From Sporolactobacillus terrae DSM 11697 (GTDB lineage Bacteria > Bacillota > Bacilli > Bacillales > Sporolactobacillaceae): 64,000 bases of DNA. The stretch lies in contig NZ_JFZC01000012.1 of assembly GCF_000648615.1 (NCBI RefSeq), positions 1 to 64,000 on the forward strand, given 5' to 3'. This document shows, in pieces, positions 16,536 through 25,269 of the stretch. The first letter of the stretch is position 1. Each line of letters begins with the position of its first letter. A model generated the notes under the pieces. It was not told where the DNA came from, did no database searches, and saw nothing but the letters and a program-made list of their open reading frames with translations. The position numbers were made by a program, and so were the translations under genes.

Positions 16536-17754
16536 TAAGTTAAATGTAAGCGCTGTAGCGGATTGCTTCAACGTTGCAAGTCATTCCAAACCCGATTAAA
16601 AGACAAAGCGTGATGCTTTCAACCAAGCGCTTGGTAGATAATCATCAATGAGTCATGCACATGCACATCGACCTGTACCATAATGATGCAGGTGTTTTTT
16701 TATTTCCCTTCACAATCCCTCGGCTTCAAACCGCAGATGATTTGAAGCAGGACCTGATTCTTCGACGTAACGATGAACTGAAGCTGCACACGCTCATAAC
16801 AGTCTCGGCTATCCGCTCCCGCATAGGTATTTTCCTCTGCCCTCGATGTGATCGGAGCAGCTTCAGCAAGGCAAGTGAATTGGGAATGAATCAAAGGACC
16901 TATGCACCCGGTACGCTCAAACAAGGTTTCGATCGTGAAGTCATGAGGGGAAAAGCACCTCGGACTAAAGAAGGGGACTAAAGAAGTAATGAACGATTTG
17001 AGTGATTTTCACTTGGACTACTAGCAGTGGAGCCGGAGAAATTAAATCGATTGAAAGCAAATAGAGCAGCCGTCGATGTGCTCGGATCGGCTGCTCTATT
17101 CATCTAAATGGCAAATCACGTGATTTATTGAATTCCACAGAAAAGAGTGCCGTTTCGTTGTGACTGACGTGGTGTCTTCGAGGTTATCAGATCTAGATTA
17201 AAGCCCCTCGATCTGAGAAGGTGCGCGTTGCGGCTTTGAGGATTTATGAGGTCGGCAACGGTGAATTACCGATTATTATGAAAGGAATAAATAGTGGACA
17301 AACAAGATGGTTCGTGGAAAAGTGCATCCTCATCAGAATGCACGGGGGAACTTAACCTCCCTTCGCCCTAATGATACTAAATATTAAAATTAATGGAAAT
17401 ATTTATTTGTAAATTATTTCAATCTAATCCACTCTTGTTCACAATTTGGAAACATAATTAAAAGGACATGGGATAAAAGTGCCTAATTAATCCGCGCGTG
17501 GTTTTATATCAAGCACGCATGAAGGATAGTGTCGTTCACTAAAACAAAAAATAATCCACCCAGTTTTCGACTCTGTTGTGGATTATTTCTTGTCATTCAT
17601 GCAGCGTTATGATCGTTTAGCGATTTTATTTTGCTTTTTTCTTACCTTCACTATACACGCTTTTGGAGTAATTAACGCATTTACTCAACTTTCGCACGAT
17701 CCATTGCTGTAGTTGATGAATGATTAACTTTTGCCACTAGTTCCCTATTCTCAG
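16536..17754. other. 1.2-kb stretch without a supported gene
   Basis: It contains a cre-like TGTAAGCGCTGTAG at 16545-16558, a perfect 14-bp palindrome ACCAAGCGCTTGGT at 16622-16635, a 13-bp inverted repeat at 17060-17100 (AATAGAGCAGCCG and its complement, 15-base loop, no T-run) and the minus-strand terminator at 17541-17587. Two overlapping open frames at about 16655-16981 (plus) and 16700-16924 (minus) lack ribosome sites and recognisable motifs. An open stretch near 17212-17345 (plus) has coding-like composition but no start. These may be gene relics. Confidence 0.5.
17541..17587 (-). terminator. Terminator for the minus-strand nitrilase gene
   Basis: Minus-strand stem AATAATCCAC / GTGGATTATT (10 bp), then a run TTTTTTGTTTT. 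It lies about 170 bp after the stop of the nitrilase gene. Confidence 0.75.
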
Positions 17755-18660
17755 TTATTTCCCAAACTTTGCATCTTGCAGGGATTCTTCGTACATGGCG
17801 ATGTATTTATCAGGTCGCCAATCGGTTCCTTGAACGGATGGATTGTGTTTGAAAAGGAACCGGGTTGCGAGTGAGAGATCAATGGTTGCAGTGAAAATTT
17901 CCGATTCACAGGCAATTTCATCGGTGAACTTGTGTCCGGCGAAATAGTAGGGTTCCCAAGTCTTTCGGCTTGGTCCGATAATGCTGCTGCCGCCCCAGAA
18001 TTCATTGTAAAGATCAGTTCCGCCTAAATTGGCTGAGGCAATGTAGATGCCTTCACGAATAACGGCTGCCTCCAAGGTCGATGTACCGAGCGCCTTGCCA
18101 TGGCATTTCGCGAGCGCTGTGCTGTTAATGTACAATCGGCAGCCTTTGGAAGTATAGTAGCGCATCAGTTCGGGAAAACAATAGGAGTCATAGCAAATGG
18201 CGCAGCCAACCGGTCCCCAAGGCGTATCAAGAATAAACGGTTTGTCGCCGCGTTTTGCCCAGTTCGGCTCTGGAGCAGGAAGGTGCATTTTTCGGTAAGC
18301 GCCGACCAAACCTTCAGGAGAGAAAATAGCTAAGGAATTATAGAGATTGGCAGGGTTTGCTGCATCTTTTTCCGGCATACCGAAAACAACATAAACCCCA
18401 TATTGTTGGGTCAACTTTTCGATTTCATCGGTTGCCTCGCCGGGAATCGTTTCAGAAAGTTTAAATTGCATTTTTTCCTCAAGCGGTTTATCTGCTTCAT
18501 CATCATAGCCGGTCAAGGCCATCTCTGGGAAGACGATAAAGTCGCTGCCGCGTTTTGCGGCGCTCTCGATATACCCTTTAATCCGATTCAAGTTCTTCTC
18601 CTTATCTCCCCAGATCGCATTAAATGTGACCACCGATAAATTCATAACGTCCCGATACAT
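17755..18660 (-). CDS. Nitrilase-family carbon-nitrogen hydrolase
   Basis: A 301-residue single-domain hydrolase with E46 in FPEMALTGY, K124 in AYRKMHLP and C156 in AICYDSYCFPE, so the triad is complete. ATG 18660 is nine bases from GGAG at 18672-18675; the TTG six bases upstream is too close to that site. It stands alone, with its own terminator, and is divergent from the methionine gamma-lyase gene across 265 bp. It is a separate lineage from the two nitrilase genes of the amide operon. The physiological substrate cannot be read from the sequence; omega-amidase or N-carbamoyl-amine hydrolase roles are possible. Confidence 0.85.
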   Translation of the reverse strand: MYRDVMNLSVVTFNAIWGDKEKNLNRIKGYIESAAKRGSDFIVFPEMALTGYDDEADKPLEEKMQFKLSETIPGEATDEIEKLTQQYGVYVVFGMPEKDAANPANLYNSLAIFSPEGLVGAYRKMHLPAPEPNWAKRGDKPFILDTPWGPVGCAICYDSYCFPELMRYYTSKGCRLYINSTALAKCHGKALGTSTLEAAVIREGIYIASANLGGTDLYNEFWGGSSIIGPSRKTWEPYYFAGHKFTDEIACESEIFTATIDLSLATRFLFKHNPSVQGTDWRPDKYIAMYEESLQDAKFGK

Positions 18661-18925
18661 GCACAACCGCTCCTTTTTTAACTAAAATCTCAAACAATTA
18701 GATTATAGCATAAATAATCAGAAAATTATGTTGATACATACAATTATTTCGCTCGATGTTCTATACAAAGTGAAGAGTCGACGCAGATGATTTTCATACA
18801 TATTGCAGGTAACAACGCATGAAAAAATTCGGTATGATGGAACCGTTAAATCGTTAGAATTTTTTGTTTGTTAAATAATAGAAGAGGCGGGATTACGTTC
18901 GCTTCGAATTAAGGAGTGCCGGTAT

Positions 18926-20113
18926 ATGGAATTGAATACAGATGTTCTTCATGCGGAGCAGCGTCGGGATGTTGCTTTTGGGTCGCATGTCAGTCCGTTG
19001 TACCAAACGTCAACGTTTGTGCTGCATGACTTTGATGAGGCAGTGCACTTGAATCAGAATATTGATCAGGGGTTTGTGTATAGTCGTTTCGGTAATCCAA
19101 CGGTGGATGAGTTCGAACGGAAAATTGCTTATCTCGAGCATGCGGAGGCTGCACTAGGTTTGGCTTCGGGGCTTGGTGCGATTTCGACGGCAGTTATGTC
19201 GGTGATTAAGGGTGGCGATCATATCATTTTTGGTGATGTGATCTATGGTTGCACCTTTGCTTTGTTTACAAAAGTACTTCCTGATTTTCATGTTGACTAT
19301 ACGATTGTTGATACAACCGACCCAGAAGCAATTGCAGCTGCGATTCGACCGAACACAAAGCTGGTTTATGTTGAGACACCGGCCAATCCAACGCTGAAGA
19401 TCAGTGACATCCAAGCAATTGCCGATCTTGTCCATCAGCATGAGGGCATTCGATTAATTGTTGACAGCACATTTGCTTCTCCGTATCTCCAGAATCCGCT
19501 TGATTTGGGTGCTGATTTGGTTGTACACAGTGCCACGAAATATCTGTGTGGGCATGGAACGGTCACAGCCGGCGTTATTGCGGGAAGCAAGGCATTGATT
19601 GATCAAGCGCGGATGCCTTATTTGCAATGCTTTGGTGCGGTGCTCGATCCGTTTGCTGCATGGCAGATCATGCAAGGCATGAAGACGCTGGGGGTGCGCA
19701 TGGAGCGCCATTGCGAGAATGCAATGAAGGTTGCAAACTTCCTGGAGGGACATCCGATGATTGATCATGTCTACTATCCGGGACTCCCGTCTCATCCGAG
19801 CCATGAAACGGCGAAAAAACAAATGCGCGGATTCGGCGGCATGATGAGTGCCGATATCAAAGGCGGGATTGATGCGGTGCGTAAAGTGATGAATGCGACA
19901 AAGGTATTCAGCTTAGCGACGAGCCTTGGAAACGTCGACTCTTTGATTCAGCATTCACCTTCCATGAGTCACTTCGACATGACGCCGGAGGAACGCCACC
20001 GCGTCAGTATCTATGACGGGCAGGTTCGGCTGTCGGTTGGTATTGAGGATGCCGACGACTTAATTCATGATTTAGACCAGGCACTGAGTAAAATTGATGT
20101 TTGTGTAAACTAA
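18926..20113 (+). CDS. megL: Methionine gamma-lyase-type PLP enzyme
   Basis: A 395-residue Cys/Met-metabolism PLP enzyme. Lys205 in HSATKYL is the PLP lysine, and SRFGNPT and ETPANPT are family motifs. The YGCTFAL segment with C109 corresponds to the cysteine (C116 in the Pseudomonas enzyme) that marks methionine gamma-lyases, which split L-methionine to methanethiol, 2-oxobutyrate and ammonia; cystathionine lyases usually have YGGT here. An AAGGAGTG site precedes ATG 18926. It converges on the PucR gene and may belong functionally to the neighbouring amino-acid catabolic locus, but it is separated from it by a terminator. Confidence 0.8.
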   Translation: MELNTDVLHAEQRRDVAFGSHVSPLYQTSTFVLHDFDEAVHLNQNIDQGFVYSRFGNPTVDEFERKIAYLEHAEAALGLASGLGAISTAVMSVIKGGDHIIFGDVIYGCTFALFTKVLPDFHVDYTIVDTTDPEAIAAAIRPNTKLVYVETPANPTLKISDIQAIADLVHQHEGIRLIVDSTFASPYLQNPLDLGADLVVHSATKYLCGHGTVTAGVIAGSKALIDQARMPYLQCFGAVLDPFAAWQIMQGMKTLGVRMERHCENAMKVANFLEGHPMIDHVYYPGLPSHPSHETAKKQMRGFGGMMSADIKGGIDAVRKVMNATKVFSLATSLGNVDSLIQHSPSMSHFDMTPEERHRVSIYDGQVRLSVGIEDADDLIHDLDQALSKIDVCVN

Positions 20114-20121
20114 AGAAAACT

Positions 20122-20166
20122 AAAAAAATCGTTAAGGGGAAGCATGGGCTCCCTTTAGCGATTTTT
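20122..20166. terminator. Bidirectional terminator between megL and the PucR gene
   Basis: Long imperfect stem: AAAAAATCG-TTAAGGGGA on the left pairs with TCCCTTTA-G-CGATTTTTT on the right. The A-run and T-run on the two sides let it serve both convergent genes. Confidence 0.85.
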
Positions 20167-20181
20167 TGTTATGGGCAGCAA

Positions 20182-21762
20182 TCAAACCGTCATCGTCCAT
20201 AATTTCACGCACAATTGCAGCAGAAACAGATCGTCCGATTTAGAGAGTGATTTTCCGGTTAATCCTTCAATCTTCTGCAGTCGATAGATGAGCGATTGGC
20301 GCTGCAGCGACAGTGCGCGAGCGGTTTGACTGACGTTGCCATTGTGATGAATATAGTAGGTCAGCGTGTGCATTAAATCTAATCCGCGCTCTGAATTATA
20401 AGCGACGAGTGGACCGATGATTTTCTGAACGATGTCCTTTGCTGCACGATTCTTCGACAGATGTGAAAGAATTTGAAATTCACACGTATCGGTAAAAGTA
20501 CTGCGCGTGCCGATCCCGTGCCGGCTTCGTCCGGTTTCAAGTGCGATGCATGCGTTTTTATAGCTTGTTGATAGTTCATGAATATTAGCCGGGCGATCAC
20601 TGATTCCCCAAGAAAAGATTGGGAAATGATAACCATTTCTTTTTTCTTCAAACCGTTCAAGAAAGCCTTCGGTTATTTCTTGGCTGTCGCCTGATGCGCG
20701 TAAAAAAATGACGAGATACTTTGAGTGAAAAGCACAGAGACTAGATTCACAGATCTCCTTGGCCGTTTTTGTGGCAAGCTCGGCCAAATCATTCGTGTCT
20801 TGTGCCGTTTGTTTGTGGCCACTCTGTTCGGGTTTGCCAACGATGCAACAGTAGTTTTCGGTAGGACTGAACTTTTGCCGTTCAGCACGAGCGACAAAAG
20901 AGGGTCCATTCTTCCAGTCTTTACTGATCATTGTCGCGATCAATCGTTCTTTTTCCGTATTGCTTTGATGGATCGCCAATTGCTGTTTTTTAAACCATAA
21001 TTGCAGAGCAATGATGGCTTGTTCTAGAATGGACGGCGGAATGATCGGCAGTTGAGATGAATCCGAGTCGATCACCAATGCCGCCTTGCTTTGGTTAAGA
21101 ATTTCAAAGGGATAAATTTGTGCGCGCGATCCCCAAGCCGTGTTCATGACGGATGGTTTGTCCAAGATTAATTGATTGATATGAAGGCTTGGGTGGTGAG
21201 GATGCCGTTCAGGAGCAGTAGAGAAAATTGTTTCGTTTCTTCGCTGCAAGATATAGATATGTGCTTGTGAGAAGTGCTCCATGACAAGAAGCGCTTCATG
21301 GATTGATTTTCCCTCTAGATAGGCGTTGATCATTTCTCGCTGCAGCTTTTTATACTGGTGCATCATAAACTCTTCCCAATGGTTAATGCCGCTTAAAACA
21401 TTTTTGATGACATCGGAGAACCGAATCTCCCAAGGCAGCTGAATGAGTGGAAAGCCTTTGTTTTGCGCAAAAGCAATCACTTGATGGGGGACTGTTTTGA
21501 TATGTCGTCCGGTTGCAACGGCGAGTGCTGATGCATGCGATGCATAAATTTCTTGGACGAAGCTTTCGAATGTTTCCGGGGCGCGGTCAAAACCAATCCC
21601 TGTGGTTAGGACCAACTCATTTTTTTTGACAAATTTTTCGACGGGCTGCTCAATCACTGACACGGATTCGACGGGACATTGTTTTAGCAAACGCATGCCT
21701 GACAAGACTTTAGCTTTTCCCATTAAGGGCTGGGCAAGGACTTGATCAACTGAATAGTACAT
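20182..21762 (-). CDS. PucR-family transcriptional regulator of the ectoine locus
   Basis: A 526-residue regulator. ATG 21762 is preceded by AAAGGAGA; an ATG 18 bp upstream overlaps that site. The N-terminal third (VDQVLAQPLMG ... VLTTGIGFD ... PLIQLPWEIRFSDVI) is a PucR sensor domain. The middle resembles the CdaR GGDEF-like region. The C terminus (TYYIHHNGNVSQTARAL, then LQRQSLIYRLQKIE) is a PucR helix-turn-helix. PucR relatives control purine or amino-acid catabolism by sensing pathway metabolites. It lies 43 bp downstream of eutB on the same strand, and so is probably co-transcribed, and faces the doeA operon. It would take the place that EnuR (a MocR/GabR-type repressor) has in proteobacterial ectoine loci. 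Confidence 0.85.
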   Translation of the reverse strand: MYYSVDQVLAQPLMGKAKVLSGMRLLKQCPVESVSVIEQPVEKFVKKNELVLTTGIGFDRAPETFESFVQEIYASHASALAVATGRHIKTVPHQVIAFAQNKGFPLIQLPWEIRFSDVIKNVLSGINHWEEFMMHQYKKLQREMINAYLEGKSIHEALLVMEHFSQAHIYILQRRNETIFSTAPERHPHHPSLHINQLILDKPSVMNTAWGSRAQIYPFEILNQSKAALVIDSDSSQLPIIPPSILEQAIIALQLWFKKQQLAIHQSNTEKERLIATMISKDWKNGPSFVARAERQKFSPTENYCCIVGKPEQSGHKQTAQDTNDLAELATKTAKEICESSLCAFHSKYLVIFLRASGDSQEITEGFLERFEEKRNGYHFPIFSWGISDRPANIHELSTSYKNACIALETGRSRHGIGTRSTFTDTCEFQILSHLSKNRAAKDIVQKIIGPLVAYNSERGLDLMHTLTYYIHHNGNVSQTARALSLQRQSLIYRLQKIEGLTGKSLSKSDDLFLLQLCVKLWTMTV

Positions 21763-21805
21763 AAATTTGTCTCCTTTCATTCAGTGAATCGATTCAGCGG
21801 GCGGT

Positions 21806-22816
21806 TCAGACCTGATCGAGATAGGGGCGGATGGCAGATGCATGGGCATTCAAATCGACATTGCAGCCGCTAATGATGAGCACAACATGGTCGCCTGGGT
21901 TGAACGTCAGATAATGATCCAAGACAGCGCCGGTTGAGATCGCTGCGGCACCTTCAACGATGATGTGCTGATGGGCAAACAAATGGGCCATGCCCTTAGC
22001 GATGGTCGCTTCGGGAATGAGCAGCGCCTCGTCCAAGTTTTTTTGAATGATCGGGAACGTATAATGATTTTCTTGACCGATTCCGCCGAGAAGACTATCT
22101 GCGAGTGTTGGCGATTCATTGACCGTCACCGGATGGTTTGCGTGGAGGCTTTCATACATTGCAGCGCCCTTTTCCATGGATAAACCGATCGTTCGAATAT
22201 TGGGGCTCGTCTGCTTCATGACAAGACTGATTCCTGACAGCAGGCCACCGCCGGAAAGGCCGGCAATCACGCAGCTCACATCTGGGAGGTCTTCGAGAAT
22301 TTCCAGGCCGATCGTTCCTTGACCGGCAATGATCTCAGGATGATCAAACGGCGGGATGATAGTCATTCCTTTGTCGCGCTCCAACTGGTAACATGCTGCT
22401 TCTGCGTCATCTTGAGACGCACCGGTAAGCTTCAGTTCCGCACCGAGCGATTGGATGAAGTCCGATTTGGATTTGGGCACATGGTTGGAGACACATATCG
22501 TCGCTTTCATACCCAGCTGCTGCGCAGCCATCGCAACAGCAATGCCATGGTTTCCGGTAGAAAATGTTGTAACGCCTTGGGATTTTTGCTTTTCTGATAA
22601 ATGACACAGCGCATTGATTGCGCCTCTTAATTTAAACGCGCCGCTTAAATGCAGATGTTCATATTTTAAATAGATCTTTGCGCCGGACTTCTGTGACAGC
22701 GAAGGAGCGTAAACAAGCGGTGTTTTGTGAACGTAGGGGGTAATCGTTTTTCGCGCTTTCCAAATGTCGTGGACTGTGATTTTCGGTTTAACAAGGGCTT
22801 GCATTTCATCGTTCAT
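21806..22816 (-). CDS. eutB: Hydroxyectoine utilisation dehydratase-like PLP enzyme EutB
   Basis: A 336-residue fold-II PLP enzyme of the threonine-dehydratase family. K62 in SGAFKLRGA binds PLP; STGNHGIAVA and SGGGLLSG are cofactor loops. Segments GLSMEKGAAM, PTLADSLLGGIG and YTF after it match my recollection of EutB proteins of ectoine loci more closely than biosynthetic IlvA, and no ACT domain is present. In the proposed pathway EutB, with EutC, converts 5-hydroxyectoine to ectoine. ATG 22816 follows AAGGAGACG. The divergent doeA and the eutC and ehu genes support the assignment. A plain serine/threonine dehydratase is the alternative. Confidence 0.78.
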   Translation of the reverse strand: MNDEMQALVKPKITVHDIWKARKTITPYVHKTPLVYAPSLSQKSGAKIYLKYEHLHLSGAFKLRGAINALCHLSEKQKSQGVTTFSTGNHGIAVAMAAQQLGMKATICVSNHVPKSKSDFIQSLGAELKLTGASQDDAEAACYQLERDKGMTIIPPFDHPEIIAGQGTIGLEILEDLPDVSCVIAGLSGGGLLSGISLVMKQTSPNIRTIGLSMEKGAAMYESLHANHPVTVNESPTLADSLLGGIGQENHYTFPIIQKNLDEALLIPEATIAKGMAHLFAHQHIIVEGAAAISTGAVLDHYLTFNPGDHVVLIISGCNVDLNAHASAIRPYLDQV

Positions 22817-22851
22817 GATCGCGTCTCCTTAAAATAAAGTGTTTCACTGAT

Positions 22852-22870
22852 ATGTCAGTTAATCTGACAT
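22852..22870. promoter_or_regulatory. Palindromic operator candidate in the eutB-doeA intergenic region
   Basis: Perfect inverted repeat ATGTCAG-TTAAT-CTGACAT, 36 bp from the eutB start and about 200 bp from doeA. A second weaker A/T palindrome follows at 22872-22887. By position it is the best candidate binding site for the PucR-type regulator. Confidence 0.45.
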
Positions 22871-23065
22871 CAATAATTTGAATTATTTTAATGTTTCTAT
22901 TTTATAGAAGTGTTCGCGCACTGTCCATCGTATAAAATGACAGAAAGCGGAGGTAAATGTTCTTACACTATTAATAATAGTCGGAAAATACCGAGTTCGA
23001 TAAGATGATGATATTAAATCAAACGCCCAGCGTTAAAAAATCTAACACGAATGGAAGGGAGAACC

Positions 23066-24238
23066 ATGTTGTCATTTGAGCTAAGCGAATTTAATGAACG
23101 ATTAAAGAAAACGAAACAGAGCATGCAAGCGAAGGAAATCGATGTTCTCTTGGTCAGTAATCCGGCAAATATGAACTATTTGTCAGGGTATGATGGCTGG
23201 TCATTCTACGTACCGCAATTGCTGGTCCTGTTGATTGATGAAGATCAGCCGTTCTGGATCGGACGAGCGCAAGATGCGAATGGTGCTAAAGCAACCACGT
23301 GGCTCGATGAAAATCATGTGATTCCGTATCCGGAAGATCATATTCAGACTACCGAAAGACATCCAATGGACTTTGTATGCAGCATTTTGAAGGAGATCGG
23401 TCAATCCAAGCGTACGATCGGTTTGGAGATGGATGCCTACTATTTCTCAGCACAGAGCTATGTCAAATTAAAAGAAGGACTGCCTGATGCAGCCTTCAAG
23501 GATGCAACAAATCTTGTCAATTATGTACGCATCATTAAGTCGGATGCAGAAATTTCTTTTATGAAGAAGGCAGCAAAGATTGTAGAGAAAGCGATGCAAA
23601 AAGGGATTGAACAGGTTGCGGTCGGTGCGCGCCAATGTGATGTTGCTGCGGCCATTGTCCATCAGCAGATTGTCGGGACAGAGGAATATGGCGGCGACTA
23701 TACGGCAATCGTTCCCTTGCTTCCGTCTGGGGAACATACGTCTACACCGCATCTGACCTGGACGGATGAACGCTATGAAACGAATACCCCTGTACTTATT
23801 GAAATTGCCGGTGCCTATAAGCATTATCATTCGCCAATGGCGCGCACCGTATATCTGGGTCAGCCTTCAAAAAAGATGATTGATCTGTCCAGCGCCTGCA
23901 TTGAAGGCATCAATACAACGCTTGCAGCAATCAAGCCGGGGATGACCGGTGAAGAAGTGGAACAGGTTTGGCGCAAGGTCATCCATAAATATGGGTTCGA
24001 GAAAGAATCTCGCGCCGGATACTCGGTCGGCTTAAACTATCCGCCGGATTGGGGCGAACATACAGCAAGTTTTCGACCAGGGGATCAAACCCTACTCAAA
24101 CCCAACATGACGTTTCATCTCATGCCCGGCATATGGATGGATGATGTTGGCTTCGAATGTACAGAAGCAATTCGCATTACTGAAAACGGCTGTGAGCCAT
24201 TTGCCGATTTTCCACGGAAACTATTTATAAAACCATAA
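23066..24238 (+). CDS. doeA: Ectoine hydrolase, M24 fold
   Basis: A 390-residue pita-bread (M24/creatinase) protein. DoeA opens the ectoine ring to N-acetyl-2,4-diaminobutyrate. The C-terminal segments AGYSVGLNYPPDWGEHTAS, RPGDQTLLKPNMTFHLMPG and CTEAIRITENG match DoeA/EutD as I know it; the N-terminal NPANMNYLSGYDGWSFY is the usual creatinase-type opening. ATG 23066 follows GGAAGGGAG; the upstream ATG at 23051 precedes that site. It is the first gene of the operon doeA-eutC-lyase-deacetylase-ehuBCDA. An Xaa-Pro-type peptidase is the alternative but is less likely in this context. Confidence 0.82.
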   Translation: MLSFELSEFNERLKKTKQSMQAKEIDVLLVSNPANMNYLSGYDGWSFYVPQLLVLLIDEDQPFWIGRAQDANGAKATTWLDENHVIPYPEDHIQTTERHPMDFVCSILKEIGQSKRTIGLEMDAYYFSAQSYVKLKEGLPDAAFKDATNLVNYVRIIKSDAEISFMKKAAKIVEKAMQKGIEQVAVGARQCDVAAAIVHQQIVGTEEYGGDYTAIVPLLPSGEHTSTPHLTWTDERYETNTPVLIEIAGAYKHYHSPMARTVYLGQPSKKMIDLSSACIEGINTTLAAIKPGMTGEEVEQVWRKVIHKYGFEKESRAGYSVGLNYPPDWGEHTASFRPGDQTLLKPNMTFHLMPGIWMDDVGFECTEAIRITENGCEPFADFPRKLFIKP

Positions 24239-24251
24239 AGGAGCGGTCGTC

Positions 24252-25220
24252 GTGTTCTTATTTAATGAGGACGAGATTCGCGGTTGTGTTTGCCTGAATC
24301 ACTCAGCGATTGAACAAGTGGAGGAAGGATTTACCCAGCTTAGTCAAGGACAGGTCGTGCTGCCGCCGATGATGCGTATCGATATACCGGAACATCATGG
24401 CGAGGTTGATGTCAAGACTGCCTATATGAAAGGTCTGGACACATTTGCAATAAAAGTGTCATCCGGTTTCTTTGATAATAAGACGCTTGGGCTCCCCAGT
24501 TTGAGCGGAATGATGATTCTGCTTCACTCAGTAACCGGCGTTCCTGAGGCAGTGTTGATGGATAACGGATACTTGACCGATATTCGAACGGCATGCGCCG
24601 GTGCGATAGCAGCAAAGTATTTAGCTAAGGCGCATGTTGAAATCGCCGGTGTTATTGGTACCGGCGTGCAGGCGCGGCTGCAAATGGAGGCGCTGCACAT
24701 GATGCGCCCATTTAAACGGCTGCTCGTATATGGACGCAGAGCTGAAGCGGTCGATGCGTACATTGGCGAAATGAGTGCAAAACTCGGAATTGCTTGTGAA
24801 GCAGCTCCTGCAGAGGAAGTGGTCAGGCAATCCGATGTGGTGGTGACAACAACTCCGTCACGGGAGCCAATCGTTCAACGCGAATGGCTTCATGAAGGGC
24901 TGCATCTTACGGCAATGGGCGCGGACACCGAATTGAAGCAGGAACTTGACGCAGAAGTGTTCCGCAAGGCAGATCGTATCGTATGCGATGTGAAAGCGCA
25001 GTGCTTGAAATATGGAGAATTGCATCATGCTGCCGATCACGGAGTTTTGCAAAACGAAGATGCACGTATGGTTGAACTCGGCGCGCTAACGGCCAAGGCA
25101 GTGCAGGGGCGTGAAAACGATCAGCAGATTACCCTTTGCGATTTAACTGGAACCGGTGTGCAGGATACGGCGATTGCGCGTTATGCTTTTGAGCGTCTAG
25201 TGAAAATGAAGACCGTTTAA
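24252..25220 (+). CDS. eutC: Ornithine cyclodeaminase-family protein EutC
   Basis: A 322-residue OCD/mu-crystallin family protein with an NAD-binding core (AGVIGTGVQARLQMEAL) and family motifs VKVSSGFFDN-like lysine region, MDNGYLTDIRTACAGAIAAKY and DLTGTGVQDTAIA. In hydroxyectoine loci the EutC member works with EutB, probably as the reductase of the intermediate. GTG 24252 follows AAAGGAGCGG that begins at the doeA stop, 13 bp away. On its own the family could also mean ornithine cyclodeaminase or an iminoacid reductase; the eutB and doeA neighbours decide. Confidence 0.8.
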   Translation: MFLFNEDEIRGCVCLNHSAIEQVEEGFTQLSQGQVVLPPMMRIDIPEHHGEVDVKTAYMKGLDTFAIKVSSGFFDNKTLGLPSLSGMMILLHSVTGVPEAVLMDNGYLTDIRTACAGAIAAKYLAKAHVEIAGVIGTGVQARLQMEALHMMRPFKRLLVYGRRAEAVDAYIGEMSAKLGIACEAAPAEEVVRQSDVVVTTTPSREPIVQREWLHEGLHLTAMGADTELKQELDAEVFRKADRIVCDVKAQCLKYGELHHAADHGVLQNEDARMVELGALTAKAVQGRENDQQITLCDLTGTGVQDTAIARYAFERLVKMKTV

Positions 25221-25269
25221 GTGAAGACAGATTGGATGGCACGAACGGATAAAGAAAGGAGCGATTTTA

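Noticed and set aside
16655..16981. A 108-codon plus-strand frame and an overlapping 74-codon minus-strand frame
   Set aside because: Neither has a ribosome site, promoter or recognisable motif; recorded only as part of a gene-free interval.
18661..18925. SAM or T-box riboswitch before megL
   Set aside because: No conserved riboswitch core elements or antiterminator/terminator pair could be found in the 265-bp interval.
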